A stretch of DNA of 20,363 nucleotides, taken from positions 1-20,363 of the forward strand of contig JAQUJJ010000060.1 in assembly GCA_028681035.1 (NCBI GenBank), read 5' to 3'. Under the pieces are notes generated by a model. The model was given only the letters and a program-made list of their open reading frames with translations. It did no database searches and had not been told where the DNA came from. Made by a program: the position numbers and the translations under genes. Below are positions 7,371 to 15,255 of this stretch, piece after piece (the first letter of the stretch is position 1; each line of letters begins with the position of its first letter). Origin of the DNA: Candidatus Cloacimonadota bacterium (GTDB lineage: Bacteria; Cloacimonadota; Cloacimonadia; Cloacimonadales; Cloacimonadaceae).

Positions 7371-10250
7371 ATGGCCACTCCACTCACTCCTCACCACTCA
7401 CCCCTCACTGTTTATCCCATCGGTTCTCTCGTGAATACCCGGAGCCGAGAATGGGTCGTAATGCCAGATTCCACAGATGAACTGCTCATCCTAAAGCCCC
7501 TGGGTGGCAGCGATGACGAGATCACCGGCATTCTTACCGCGCTTGAAAAAGTAAAACCTGCTACTTTCAGCCTGCCAGACCCTACACAATTAGGTGACTA
7601 TCAGTCCTGTCGCCTGCTCCGAGATGCGCTGAGACTGGGCTTTCGCAATAGTGCCGGCCCTTTCAGAAGCTTTGGCAGATTGGCAGTTGATCCCAGGCCT
7701 TACCAGCTAGTTCCTCTGATGATGGCGCTCAAGCTTGATCCTGTGCGCCTCTTGATCGCTGATGATGTGGGTATCGGTAAAACCATTGAAGCTGGTTTGA
7801 TTGCCCGTGAACTGGTAGATCGTGGTGAGATCAGTCGCTTTTGTGTACTCTGCCCACCGCATTTGGCAGAACAGTGGCAAGCAGAGCTCAGCAGCAAATT
7901 CCACCTGGATGCTGAAATGGTCTTAGGCAGCACAGTTCGCCGTTTGGAACGCAATTGCCGGGCCAATGAATCCATCTTTGAAGTATATCCTTACACGGTT
8001 GTTTCTATAGATTACATCAAGACAGACCGGCACAAGGATGAATTCATCCGCACAGCTCCGGAACTGATCATCGTAGATGAAGCGCATACTGCCAGCTTCG
8101 ATGATGTCAAGCGCAGCAGCAGGCATCAGCGCTTTGATCTGATCAAGAGACTTAGCGAGAATCCCCAGAGGCATATCCTGCTGGTTACGGCCACGCCCCA
8201 TTCCGGCAATGAAGCCGCCTTCAGATCGCTGCTCACCTTGCTCAAAAGTGATGTTGAATTCTTTCCTCAAGACTTAAGCGGCACCCAGAATAGGGAGCAT
8301 CGCCGGGTAATCGCCCAACATTTTGTTCAGAGGCGCAGAGCCGACATTGAATTCTTCATGGGCGAAAAGACTGAGTTTCCCACTGCCGAGACCAAAGAAA
8401 TCCATTACAAGCTCTCGGAACCTTATCGTGATTTATTTGATAAAGCCCTGAAATATGCCAGAGAAATAGTTCGCGATCAGGAAGGAGGCCAGCATCGCCA
8501 AAGAGTCCGTTGGTGGTCTGCCCTGGCTCTTCTGCGCGCCCTTGCCTCCAGCCCGGCTGCTGCGGCAGCTACCATGCGCAATCGTAGTGCCACTCTGGAA
8601 ACTGAGACTGCCACCGAAGCCAATGAAATAGGCCGGCGTCTTGTCCTGGATATTGACGATAATGACAGCACTGATGCCAGCGATATCCTTCCCGGCAGCG
8701 ATTCCCACACCCAAGAAGATGAAAACGTCATCAGCCACCGCAAGCTTACAGCTATGGCAAGAGCAGCCGAAGCTCTGTTTGGTGAGCACGATACCAAAAT
8801 GCTTGGGCTGCTGAAACCGCTCAAGGATCTGATCAAAGAGGAGTATAGTCCCATCATCTTCTGCCGTTTCATCCAAACTGCGGAGTATTTGGCTGAACAG
8901 CTTCGGGAGCGATTGCCCAAATCTATCCAGATTGCCGCCGTAACAGGATTACTGCCGCCTGAAGAGCGTGAACTGCGGGTCAAGGAATTGGCTGAGCATC
9001 CCTCACGAATTTTAGTGTGTACAGATTGTCTTTCCGAAGGCATAAACTTACAAGAGCGCTTCAATGCTGTAATCCATTATGACCTCAGTTGGAACCCTAC
9101 CCGGCATGAGCAACGTGAAGGCCGGGTTGACCGTTTTGGCCAAAAGCGTGACATAGTGCGGATGATCACTTATTATGGGATTGATAACCAGGTGGACGGC
9201 ATCGTCTTGGATGTTCTGCTGCGCAAGCATAGGCAGATCAAATCTTCACTCGGTATCTCAGTTCCTTTCCCTGCCGATACCGATGCCGTGCTGGAAGCTA
9301 TTTTTGAAGGCCTTCTGCTACGAGAGCAGTCCGGATCCAGCGAACAATTGGTCATTGCCGGTTTTGAGGAGTACTTCAAAGAAGATAAAAAGAAGCTGCA
9401 CGATGCTTGGGAAAATGCCAAGGAAAAGGAAAAACGCAGCCGTACTATGTTTGCCCAGGAAGGCCTTACGGCCAGGGTGGATGAAATTAAGGCAGAGCTT
9501 GAATCCATCAGAGATTCCATCGGCTCTCAGCTTAGTATCAGGGATTTTGTACGGCAGACCTTACTCCGCTACAAAGCCAGCATTAAAGAAGTCAAAAACA
9601 GCTATCAGATCGATCTCAGCCCAGTGCCAAAGCTCATCAAAGAAAGCTGTGGCTACCTGCCGGATAAACTCACCGTCACATTTGATCTGCCTGCCCAGGA
9701 TAAGGAAATCTATCTCTCTCGTACCCATCCCATCGTGGAAGGCCTTGCCGATCTGGTGATGGCCACTGCCTTGGACAGCGAAAGCCAGCATGCTGTTGCC
9801 AGTCGCGCCGGAGTGATCCGCACTACTGCTGTAGAACGGAGGACCACCTTATTACTTTTGAGATACCGTTTCCACCTCACCCAGTTCTTTGAGGATAAAA
9901 AGCCCTACCGTAGCCTGGTAGAAGATTCTCAGATCGTAGCCTTCACCGGGACCCCCGAAAACCCCGAATGGCTCTCCGAACCTAAAGCCAAAGCCTTGCT
10001 CCTCGCCATGCCAAGCGCCAATGTCCTACCCCAACAAGCCCAAGAGCAGATTCAGCGTATAATCACTAACCACTCCCTACTCACCTCTCACCTGAATACC
10101 TTTGCCCAGAGCCGCGCCACTGAACTGCTCGATTCTCATCAGAATGTCCGGGAGGTGATGTTGATGAAACGCTCTCAAAAACCGGAAATCAAGCCAGAGC
10201 TTCCACCGGATGTTCTTGGTATCTATGTGTATTTGCCGGGAGGGGAATAG
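7371..10250 (+). CDS. SNF2-family DEAD-like helicase (DISARM DrmD-like)
   Basis: This 959-aa protein carries both RecA lobes of an SNF2/HepA-type ATPase: Walker A DDVGIGKT (131-138), DEAH (236-239), LVTATPHSG (271-279), then PIIFCRF, CTDCLSEGINLQ and the arginine-finger motif QREGRVDRFGQ (581-591). It is expected to move along double-stranded DNA rather than unwind it. A charged, probably coiled segment follows around 680-730. The start directly abuts the Fic stop. The first codons (MATPLTPHHSPLTV) are heptamer-repeat sequence, and the conserved family part begins at YPIGSLV; a second short tract lies near the C-terminus (10062-10093). The class 1 DISARM gene drmD has this architecture and normally neighbours an adenine methyltransferase, as here. 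Assignment to drmD rather than another SNF2 clade is moderate. Confidence 0.93.
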   Translation: MATPLTPHHSPLTVYPIGSLVNTRSREWVVMPDSTDELLILKPLGGSDDEITGILTALEKVKPATFSLPDPTQLGDYQSCRLLRDALRLGFRNSAGPFRSFGRLAVDPRPYQLVPLMMALKLDPVRLLIADDVGIGKTIEAGLIARELVDRGEISRFCVLCPPHLAEQWQAELSSKFHLDAEMVLGSTVRRLERNCRANESIFEVYPYTVVSIDYIKTDRHKDEFIRTAPELIIVDEAHTASFDDVKRSSRHQRFDLIKRLSENPQRHILLVTATPHSGNEAAFRSLLTLLKSDVEFFPQDLSGTQNREHRRVIAQHFVQRRRADIEFFMGEKTEFPTAETKEIHYKLSEPYRDLFDKALKYAREIVRDQEGGQHRQRVRWWSALALLRALASSPAAAAATMRNRSATLETETATEANEIGRRLVLDIDDNDSTDASDILPGSDSHTQEDENVISHRKLTAMARAAEALFGEHDTKMLGLLKPLKDLIKEEYSPIIFCRFIQTAEYLAEQLRERLPKSIQIAAVTGLLPPEERELRVKELAEHPSRILVCTDCLSEGINLQERFNAVIHYDLSWNPTRHEQREGRVDRFGQKRDIVRMITYYGIDNQVDGIVLDVLLRKHRQIKSSLGISVPFPADTDAVLEAIFEGLLLREQSGSSEQLVIAGFEEYFKEDKKKLHDAWENAKEKEKRSRTMFAQEGLTARVDEIKAELESIRDSIGSQLSIRDFVRQTLLRYKASIKEVKNSYQIDLSPVPKLIKESCGYLPDKLTVTFDLPAQDKEIYLSRTHPIVEGLADLVMATALDSESQHAVASRAGVIRTTAVERRTTLLLLRYRFHLTQFFEDKKPYRSLVEDSQIVAFTGTPENPEWLSEPKAKALLLAMPSANVLPQQAQEQIQRIITNHSLLTSHLNTFAQSRATELLDSHQNVREVMLMKRSQKPEIKPELPPDVLGIYVYLPGGE
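7375..7409 (+). repeat. Heptamer tract T1 (CCACTCA-type) at the start of the SNF2 gene
   Basis: Imperfect units of CCACTCA/CTCACC fill codons 2-13 directly after the start codon at 7371. A change of one unit would shift the frame of the whole SNF2 gene. Confidence 0.75.
10062..10093 (+). repeat. Heptamer tract T2 (degenerate)
   Basis: The stretch AATCACTAACCACTCCCTAC followed by TCACCTCTCACC is a decayed version of the same repeat, within the SNF2 C-terminal region (peptide NHSLLTSHL). Confidence 0.5.
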
Positions 10251-10324
10251 TGAGTAGTAAAGTGGTGAGTAGTAAAGTGGTGAGTAGTAAAGTGGTGAGT
10301 GGTAAAGTGGTGAGTGGTAAGTGG
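10250..10324 (+). repeat. Tract T3: five 15-bp units in the reverse orientation
   Basis: Units of GTGAGTAGTAAAGTG start at 10250, 10265 and 10280, followed by variants GTGAGTGGTAAAGTG at 10295 and GTGAGTGGTAAGTGG at 10310. TGAGTGG is the reverse complement of the CCACTCA heptamer seen elsewhere, so this tract is related but flipped. It begins at the last base of the SNF2 stop codon. The spacer continues to 10457 without a supported gene; a 68-codon frame there from GTG 10250 consists of the repeat and unremarkable sequence. Confidence 0.85.
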
Positions 10325-10457
10325 GGGCTGGTAGCTTACCTTGAAGAAATGAGCTTTGGAGTAGCTTTGGACTTACTTTTCTGGTTAGTTCAAATGCTGG
10401 ATTATTCAATGTTAAAAAACAATGAGATCATGTCTCTGAGTAAAGTGAGGATTTAGA

Positions 10458-10829
10458 ATGAGTAGTCAATCTTACCAAGACCTGGATGTTTGGCAAAGAG
10501 CTATGACGCTGGCCGAGAAAGCATACCAGATTACGGCAGCGTTTCCCAAAAGCGAGATGTTTGGGCTTACAAACCAGATTAGAAGAGCTGCTTCATCTGT
10601 GCCAGCCAACATTGCAGAAGGCTGGGCAAGGAATGGTGACAAAGAATTTCTCCATTTCCTCAGAATAGCGCATGGCAGCTTGCGTGAATGTGAATCTCAT
10701 TTAATCTTATCCTCCCGTATAAAATTTTGTGATCCCAGTTCCATTGCTCCCATCTTGGAAGAGATCACTATCATCAGCAAACAGCTCTTATCGTTGATGC
10801 GTCACATCAAAGGCAAAACTAATGCATAA
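10458..10829 (+). CDS. Four-helix-bundle protein (23S rRNA intervening-sequence / IVP family)
   Basis: This 123-aa protein has the family pattern: QDLDVWQRAMTLAEKAYQIT, then FPKSEMFGLTNQIRRAASSV, PANIAEGWAR and FLHFLRIAHGSLRECESHL, ending in a helix that reaches SLMRHIKG. Length and motif order are typical of the family, whose members form small basic oligomeric helical bundles; relatives serve as accessory proteins (Avd) of diversity-generating retroelements, but most have no known role. No reverse transcriptase is near. The gene lies between the SNF2 and methyltransferase genes with repeat tract T3 just upstream, and overlaps the methyltransferase start (ATG 10822) by eight bases. It does not belong to known DISARM operons, so it may be an insertion carried with the repeat. 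Confidence 0.92.
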   Translation: MSSQSYQDLDVWQRAMTLAEKAYQITAAFPKSEMFGLTNQIRRAASSVPANIAEGWARNGDKEFLHFLRIAHGSLRECESHLILSSRIKFCDPSSIAPILEEITIISKQLLSLMRHIKGKTNA

Positions 10830-13800
10830 CAAGCTTCGAAGAACGCCATCCTCTACTCACCATCTCACCCCTTCTGCCATCCGCACCGTCGGCGCCATCC
10901 TCCCCGCAGAATTACTGCAACGCATCATAAATGGCGACACCACCTTAGAAGGCTTAAAGCCCACAGATTTTCATCTCAGTCCTGGTGAACGCCTGGGTGA
11001 AGCTGCCACCCGTGCCTGGAACCGTATGACCGGTGTCTGGAAAACCTATAAAGATATCATAGACCGCTTGCCCCAGGACGCCATCGGCACCACCGAAACC
11101 CGCGAACGCTGGCTCCTGCCCCTATTTCAAGAGCTGGGCTATGGCCGTCTCCAAACCCAGAAATCACTGGAAATAGATGGCAAACTCTACCCCATCAGCC
11201 ACAAAGCAGCAGAGCCCGTCGCCATCCACTTAGTCAGCTTCAAGTGGGATCTGGACCGCCGCCCCACCTCCCCCCACTCACCACTTACCCCCTCGCCAAA
11301 CTCACCATCTCACCACTCCTCCACTCACCACTCACCATCTCACCACTTACCCAAATCCTCGCCTCATTCTTTGATCCAGGAATTCGTCAATCGCAGCAAG
11401 GACCACCTCTGGGGCTTCCTCTCCAATGGCTTCAAGCTCCGCATCTTGCGAGACAATATCTCTCTTACCCGCGCGGCCTATGTGGAATTCGATCTACAGG
11501 CAATGATGGATAATGATGCCTATAGCGATTTCTTCCTGCTCTATCTACTCTGCCATCAATCCCGGGTGGAAGCCAAAACAGACGAATCCGGCAGATTGCT
11601 TGGCCCCGAAAGCTGTTGGCTGGAAAAGTGGTACAATACTTCCATCACAGAAGGCGTGCGTGCCCTGGATGATTTGAGGGCTAATGTCCAATCTGCCATC
11701 GAATCACTGGGAGCGGGCTTTATCGCCTATCCCAATAATATCGAACTGAGAGACAAGCTCCGGGATGGAGCCCTTAGTCTGCAAAACTATTACCATCAGG
11801 TCCTGCGTCAGGTCTATCGTCTGCTCTTTGTCTTTGTGGCAGAGGATCGTGATTTACTGCTCGCTCCCGATGCGCCGGATGCCAGCAAAGAGATTTACCA
11901 AAAATACTATTCTACCTACCGCATCAGAGAACTTGCCCTAAGAAAGAGGGGCACCAAACACAGCGATCTCTGGCAGCACCTGGACTTGCTCTTTAATAGC
12001 CTCTACGACGGCAACCCTGCCCTCGGATTGCCAGCCCTGGGTTCCTTTCTGTTTAAAGCAGAATCGACTCCGGATTTGGCAGATTGCGGCCTGGCCAATA
12101 GCGACCTGCTTTCCGCCTTCCGTTATCTCTGCTATACGCAAAAGAACAATATCTTCCAGCCCATCAATTACCGCAATCTCGGTCCCGAAGAACTGGGCAG
12201 CGTCTATGAATCGCTCCTGGAAATGCACCCCGAAATCAACCTTGAAGCCGGATTCTTCAAGCTCAACATCATTTCCGGTTCAGAACGCAAAACCACCGGC
12301 AGCTACTATACCCCTGCGTCTCTTGTAAATTGTTTGTTAGATTCAGCGCTGGAACCGGTAATTGCGAAAGCAGTGAGTGGAAAGGAAGTGAGTAGTGAGT
12401 GGAGTGTCGGCAGCGATAGCTCTTCTGCCCCCAACTCACCACTCACCTCTCACCACTCACCAGAGCAAGCCCTGCTTGCTCTAAAAATCTGCGACCCCGC
12501 CTGTGGCAGCGGACACTTCCTCATCGCCGCAGCCCATCGCATTGCCAAACGCCTGGCCGCTATCCGTGCAGGAGAAGATGAGCCTGCACCCAGCATTATC
12601 CAGCATGCCCTGCGCGACGTGATCGGTCACTGTATCTACGGTGTGGATATCAACCCCATGAGTGTGGAACTCTGCAAAATCTCGCTCTGGATGGAAGCCT
12701 TGGAACCGGGCAAACCTCTTACCTTCCTGGAACATCACATACAGTGCGGAAACTCGCTTCTGGGCTGTACTCCTGCGCTGCTCAAGAAAGGCATCCCCGA
12801 TGCTGCCTTCACTGCTTTGACCGGCGACGATAAAGCTTACTGCGCCAAATACAAAAAGCAGAACAAAGAAGAAAGCAAGGGTGATGTAATCGACATCTTC
12901 AGCGGCGACGAGAAACCCTGGGAACATCTGGGCAACCATGCTCCCTATGTGATAAACCTGAACCAGATGGAAGATGACAGCATAGAAAATCTGACCAGGA
13001 AAGAGGAAGCCTATGCCGAGATCATGCGTTCTTCCGCATATCTGAATAGCAAGTTTATCTACGATGCCTGGTGCGCTGCCTTTGTCTGGGAAAAAGTCCC
13101 CAGCGACACCTTACCCTATCCCATCACCCAACGCCTGCTGGATAACATAGAAAGCAATCCCTACAGCGTGAATCCCGCTATCCGCAGCGAAATAATCCGC
13201 TTGGCTAAAGAGTATCAGTTCTTCCACTGGCATATCGCCTTTCCCGATGTTTTCCCGCCACTTACCACTCACAGCTCACCACTCACCCCCCAAGGCTTTG
13301 ACTGTGTCCTTGGCAATCCTCCCTGGGAAAGGGTAAAACTGCAGGAAAAGGAATTCTTTGCGGCCAGAGATGCGGAGATAGCCAACGCCGCCAATGCTTC
13401 CATCAGGAAAAAGCTGATAGAAGCACTACCTTCTACCAACCCCGCTCTATACCGGGCTTTTTTGGCAGAGAAACGGGTGTCGGAAGGCTCCTCTTTGCTG
13501 ATCCGCGAAAGCGGAGTCTACCCTCTCTGCGGAAGAGGAGATCTAAATACCTATACTGTCTTTGCAGAACTGAACCGCAACTTGCTTAATCCACGTGGGC
13601 ATTGCGGATGTATAGTCCCCAGTGGCATAGCCACCGATGATACCACCAAGTTCTTCTTTCAGGATTTGTTCGATACCGGCTCTTTAAAAAGCCTCTATGA
13701 TTTTGAAAATAGGGAGAAACTTTTTCCGGCTGTGGATAGCCGTATGAAGTTCTGCCTGCTCACCCTGCGCGCAGCGAGCTCCACTCACCATTCGCCACTC

Positions 13801-15096
13801 ACCACCCACCAAGCGGCAGATTTCCTCTTCTTCGCCCATTCTGTAGCCGATTTAAACGATGCTGAGCGTCATTTCCAACTCAGCAGGGAAGATGTCGCTC
13901 TCATCAATCCCAATACCCGCACCTGTCCCATTTTCCGCACCAAACAGGATGCCGAACTCACCAAATATATCTATCGTCGCGTGCCTGTTCTGATCAATGA
14001 AAATGACCCCGAGCAGGGCAATCCTTGGGGGATCTCATTTATGCGTATGTTTGATATGTCCAACGACTCCCAGCTCTTCAAGACCAAAGAGCAGATGGAG
14101 GATATGGGCTTTGAGCTGCAAGGCAATCGCTTCATTCGCGTTGCGCAGGACACTATTCCTGCGGGACAAATGGACAGTGTTTTGCCAGAACCAGAGGTCT
14201 ATCTGCCTCTGTATGAAGCGAAGATGATACACCACTACAACCACCGCTTTGGAGATTATGCCGATCTGCCCGCTGGCTCGAATTCCACTCAACTGCCCAA
14301 TATCCCGCTTTCACGCCTAGAGGACCCGAATTATGAACCTCTGCCAAGGTACTGGGTAAAAAAGGACGAAGTCGAGAGTGCAACGCCAGACACTAAGGGT
14401 TACTTTTTAGGGTTTAGGGATATATGTAGATCAACAGACGAAAGGACTATTATTGCTTCTTTCATTACCCAAACCGCAGTTAGCAATAAAATGCCACTCC
14501 TTCTATGTGATTATAGGGCAGCCACAACTTCTTATCTTAATGCTTGTTTGAATAGCTTTGCATGTGACTTTGTTAGTAGATTTAAAATAGGTTCTACTAG
14601 TCTAAACTTCTTTATTGCAAAGCAACTTGCCGTTTTACCCCCCACAGCTTTCGATAAACTGGATTCCCTACTCACCACTCACCACCTTGCCTCCTCACCA
14701 TCCGCCCTACTCACCACTCACCGCTTACCACTCACCTCCCTTCTGCTGGAGCTAATCTATACTTCTTACAGCATGCAAGCCTTCGCTCAAGACTGCGGCT
14801 ACGATGGACCTCCCTTTATCTGGAATGAAGAACGCCGTTTTGAGATCCGCTGTGAACTGGATGCCCTCTATTTCCATCTCTATCTTGGCACACAAGAAGA
14901 GTGGATGAAGCCCCCACTCACCACTCACCACTCACCACTCACTACTCACCCCCTATTTCCCCACCCCTCGCCATGCCGTAGATTACATCATGGATACCTT
15001 CCCCATCGTCAAGCGCAAAGACGAAAAGGAATATGGAGAATACCGCACCAAACACCGCATCCTGGAAATCTACGACCAAATGACCCCCATCTTTGA
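10822..15096 (+). CDS. Eco57I-type N6-adenine DNA methyltransferase (DISARM DrmMI-like), C-terminus frameshifted
   Basis: The 1424-aa frame encodes a large class I methyltransferase. Motif I DPACGSGHF is at 558-566, with SYYTPASLVNCLLDSALEPV before it and GVDINPMSVELCKISLWMEAL after it. The catalytic NPPW is at 832-835, which marks an enzyme methylating adenine N6 with S-adenosylmethionine. Later GYFLGFRDICRSTDERTIIA and SLNFFIAKQLAVLPP are the conserved C-terminal part of the family. I see no nuclease motif, so cutting would come from partner proteins. Heptamer repeats interrupt the gene at about residues 10-17, 148-181, 518-547, 813-823, 987-997, 1283-1306 and 1364-1377. At the last tract the frame slips: the residues to 1424 look meaningless, while the true C-terminus continues in the +1 frame to 15259. 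In the window the protein is therefore truncated and altered. Confidence 0.9.
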   Translation: MHNKLRRTPSSTHHLTPSAIRTVGAILPAELLQRIINGDTTLEGLKPTDFHLSPGERLGEAATRAWNRMTGVWKTYKDIIDRLPQDAIGTTETRERWLLPLFQELGYGRLQTQKSLEIDGKLYPISHKAAEPVAIHLVSFKWDLDRRPTSPHSPLTPSPNSPSHHSSTHHSPSHHLPKSSPHSLIQEFVNRSKDHLWGFLSNGFKLRILRDNISLTRAAYVEFDLQAMMDNDAYSDFFLLYLLCHQSRVEAKTDESGRLLGPESCWLEKWYNTSITEGVRALDDLRANVQSAIESLGAGFIAYPNNIELRDKLRDGALSLQNYYHQVLRQVYRLLFVFVAEDRDLLLAPDAPDASKEIYQKYYSTYRIRELALRKRGTKHSDLWQHLDLLFNSLYDGNPALGLPALGSFLFKAESTPDLADCGLANSDLLSAFRYLCYTQKNNIFQPINYRNLGPEELGSVYESLLEMHPEINLEAGFFKLNIISGSERKTTGSYYTPASLVNCLLDSALEPVIAKAVSGKEVSSEWSVGSDSSSAPNSPLTSHHSPEQALLALKICDPACGSGHFLIAAAHRIAKRLAAIRAGEDEPAPSIIQHALRDVIGHCIYGVDINPMSVELCKISLWMEALEPGKPLTFLEHHIQCGNSLLGCTPALLKKGIPDAAFTALTGDDKAYCAKYKKQNKEESKGDVIDIFSGDEKPWEHLGNHAPYVINLNQMEDDSIENLTRKEEAYAEIMRSSAYLNSKFIYDAWCAAFVWEKVPSDTLPYPITQRLLDNIESNPYSVNPAIRSEIIRLAKEYQFFHWHIAFPDVFPPLTTHSSPLTPQGFDCVLGNPPWERVKLQEKEFFAARDAEIANAANASIRKKLIEALPSTNPALYRAFLAEKRVSEGSSLLIRESGVYPLCGRGDLNTYTVFAELNRNLLNPRGHCGCIVPSGIATDDTTKFFFQDLFDTGSLKSLYDFENREKLFPAVDSRMKFCLLTLRAASSTHHSPLTTHQAADFLFFAHSVADLNDAERHFQLSREDVALINPNTRTCPIFRTKQDAELTKYIYRRVPVLINENDPEQGNPWGISFMRMFDMSNDSQLFKTKEQMEDMGFELQGNRFIRVAQDTIPAGQMDSVLPEPEVYLPLYEAKMIHHYNHRFGDYADLPAGSNSTQLPNIPLSRLEDPNYEPLPRYWVKKDEVESATPDTKGYFLGFRDICRSTDERTIIASFITQTAVSNKMPLLLCDYRAATTSYLNACLNSFACDFVSRFKIGSTSLNFFIAKQLAVLPPTAFDKLDSLLTTHHLASSPSALLTTHRLPLTSLLLELIYTSYSMQAFAQDCGYDGPPFIWNEERRFEIRCELDALYFHLYLGTQEEWMKPPLTTHHSPLTTHPLFPHPSPCRRLHHGYLPHRQAQRRKGIWRIPHQTPHPGNLRPNDPHL
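10850..10872 (+). repeat. Heptamer tract T4 at the methyltransferase N-terminus
   Basis: CCTCTACTCACCATCTCACC encodes STHHLTP close to the start codon. A change of one unit would shut off the entire reading frame. Confidence 0.6.
11264..11365 (+). repeat. Heptamer tract T5, about 100 bp
   Basis: This is the longest tract: variants of CCACTCACCATCTCACCACT. It encodes a Pro/Ser/His/Thr-rich insert (SPHSPLTPSPNSP, HHSSTHHSPSHH) between HLVSFKWDLDRR and LIQEFVNRSKDHLWGF, which are conserved blocks of the N-terminal domain. It sits exactly at an exposed linker. Confidence 0.85.
12372..12461 (+). repeat. Heptamer tract T6, both orientations
   Basis: The left half (12372-12407) holds TGAGTGG-type units and the right half (12431-12461) holds CCACTCA-type units, so the two halves can pair in DNA or mRNA. 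It encodes a Ser-rich linker (VSGKEVSSEWSVGSDSSSAP, then LTSHHSP) just before methyltransferase motif I. Confidence 0.85.
13258..13290 (+). repeat. Heptamer tract T7
   Basis: Units encode LTTHSSPLTP between AFPDVFPP and GFDCVLGNPPW, immediately upstream of the catalytic NPPW motif. Confidence 0.8.
13781..13811 (+). repeat. Heptamer tract T8
   Basis: Units encode STHHSPLTTHQ between the block SRMKFCLLTLRA and ADFLFFAHSVADL of the methyltransferase. Confidence 0.75.
14667..14738 (+). repeat. Heptamer tract T9
   Basis: Two runs encode LLTTHHLASSPSALLTTHRL, placed between AVLPPTAFDKL and the following helix LLLELIYTSYSM of the methyltransferase. Confidence 0.8.
14912..14952 (+). repeat. Heptamer tract T10, site of the frameshift
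   Basis: Nearly perfect consecutive CCACTCA units (14914 onward) encode PLTTHHSPLTTHP. Upstream sequence is coherent only in the frame of ATG 10822, downstream sequence only in the +1 frame. In that +1 frame a TGA at 14906-14908 bounds the slip on the left. Deleting one 7-bp unit, or adding two, joins the frames. Confidence 0.85.
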
Positions 15097-15113
15097 TTCT
15101 GGCGCAGCATCTG

Positions 15114-15146
15114 GCCACTCACCACTCACCACTCACCACTCACTAT
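15114..15146 (+). repeat. Heptamer tract T11
   Basis: Perfect CCACTCA units (CCACTCACCACTCACCACTC and on) encode SPLTTHHSLL in the out-of-frame methyltransferase tail, about 35 codons before its stop. Confidence 0.85.
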
Positions 15147-15255
15147 TAGATCCCCCTCCCGGTCCTCCCTGTGATGAAAATGGCAGCTTCATCCCGGTGG
15201 AGCAGTGGGATCCGGATAATTGGCCACCGCATATTCATAAAAGAAAGGAGAGTTT

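Noticed and set aside
10250..10456. 68-codon frame beginning MSSKVVSSKVV
   Set aside because: Its first third is translated repeat DNA starting within the SNF2 stop codon, the rest has no recognisable pattern, and there is no ribosome site.
10458..10829. Diversity-generating retroelement (Avd-like protein)
   Set aside because: The family relation is real, but no reverse transcriptase, template repeat or variable repeat is present.
11244..11513. 89-codon Pro-rich frame within the methyltransferase
   Set aside because: It is an alternate frame through heptamer tract T5, which has no stops in any frame.
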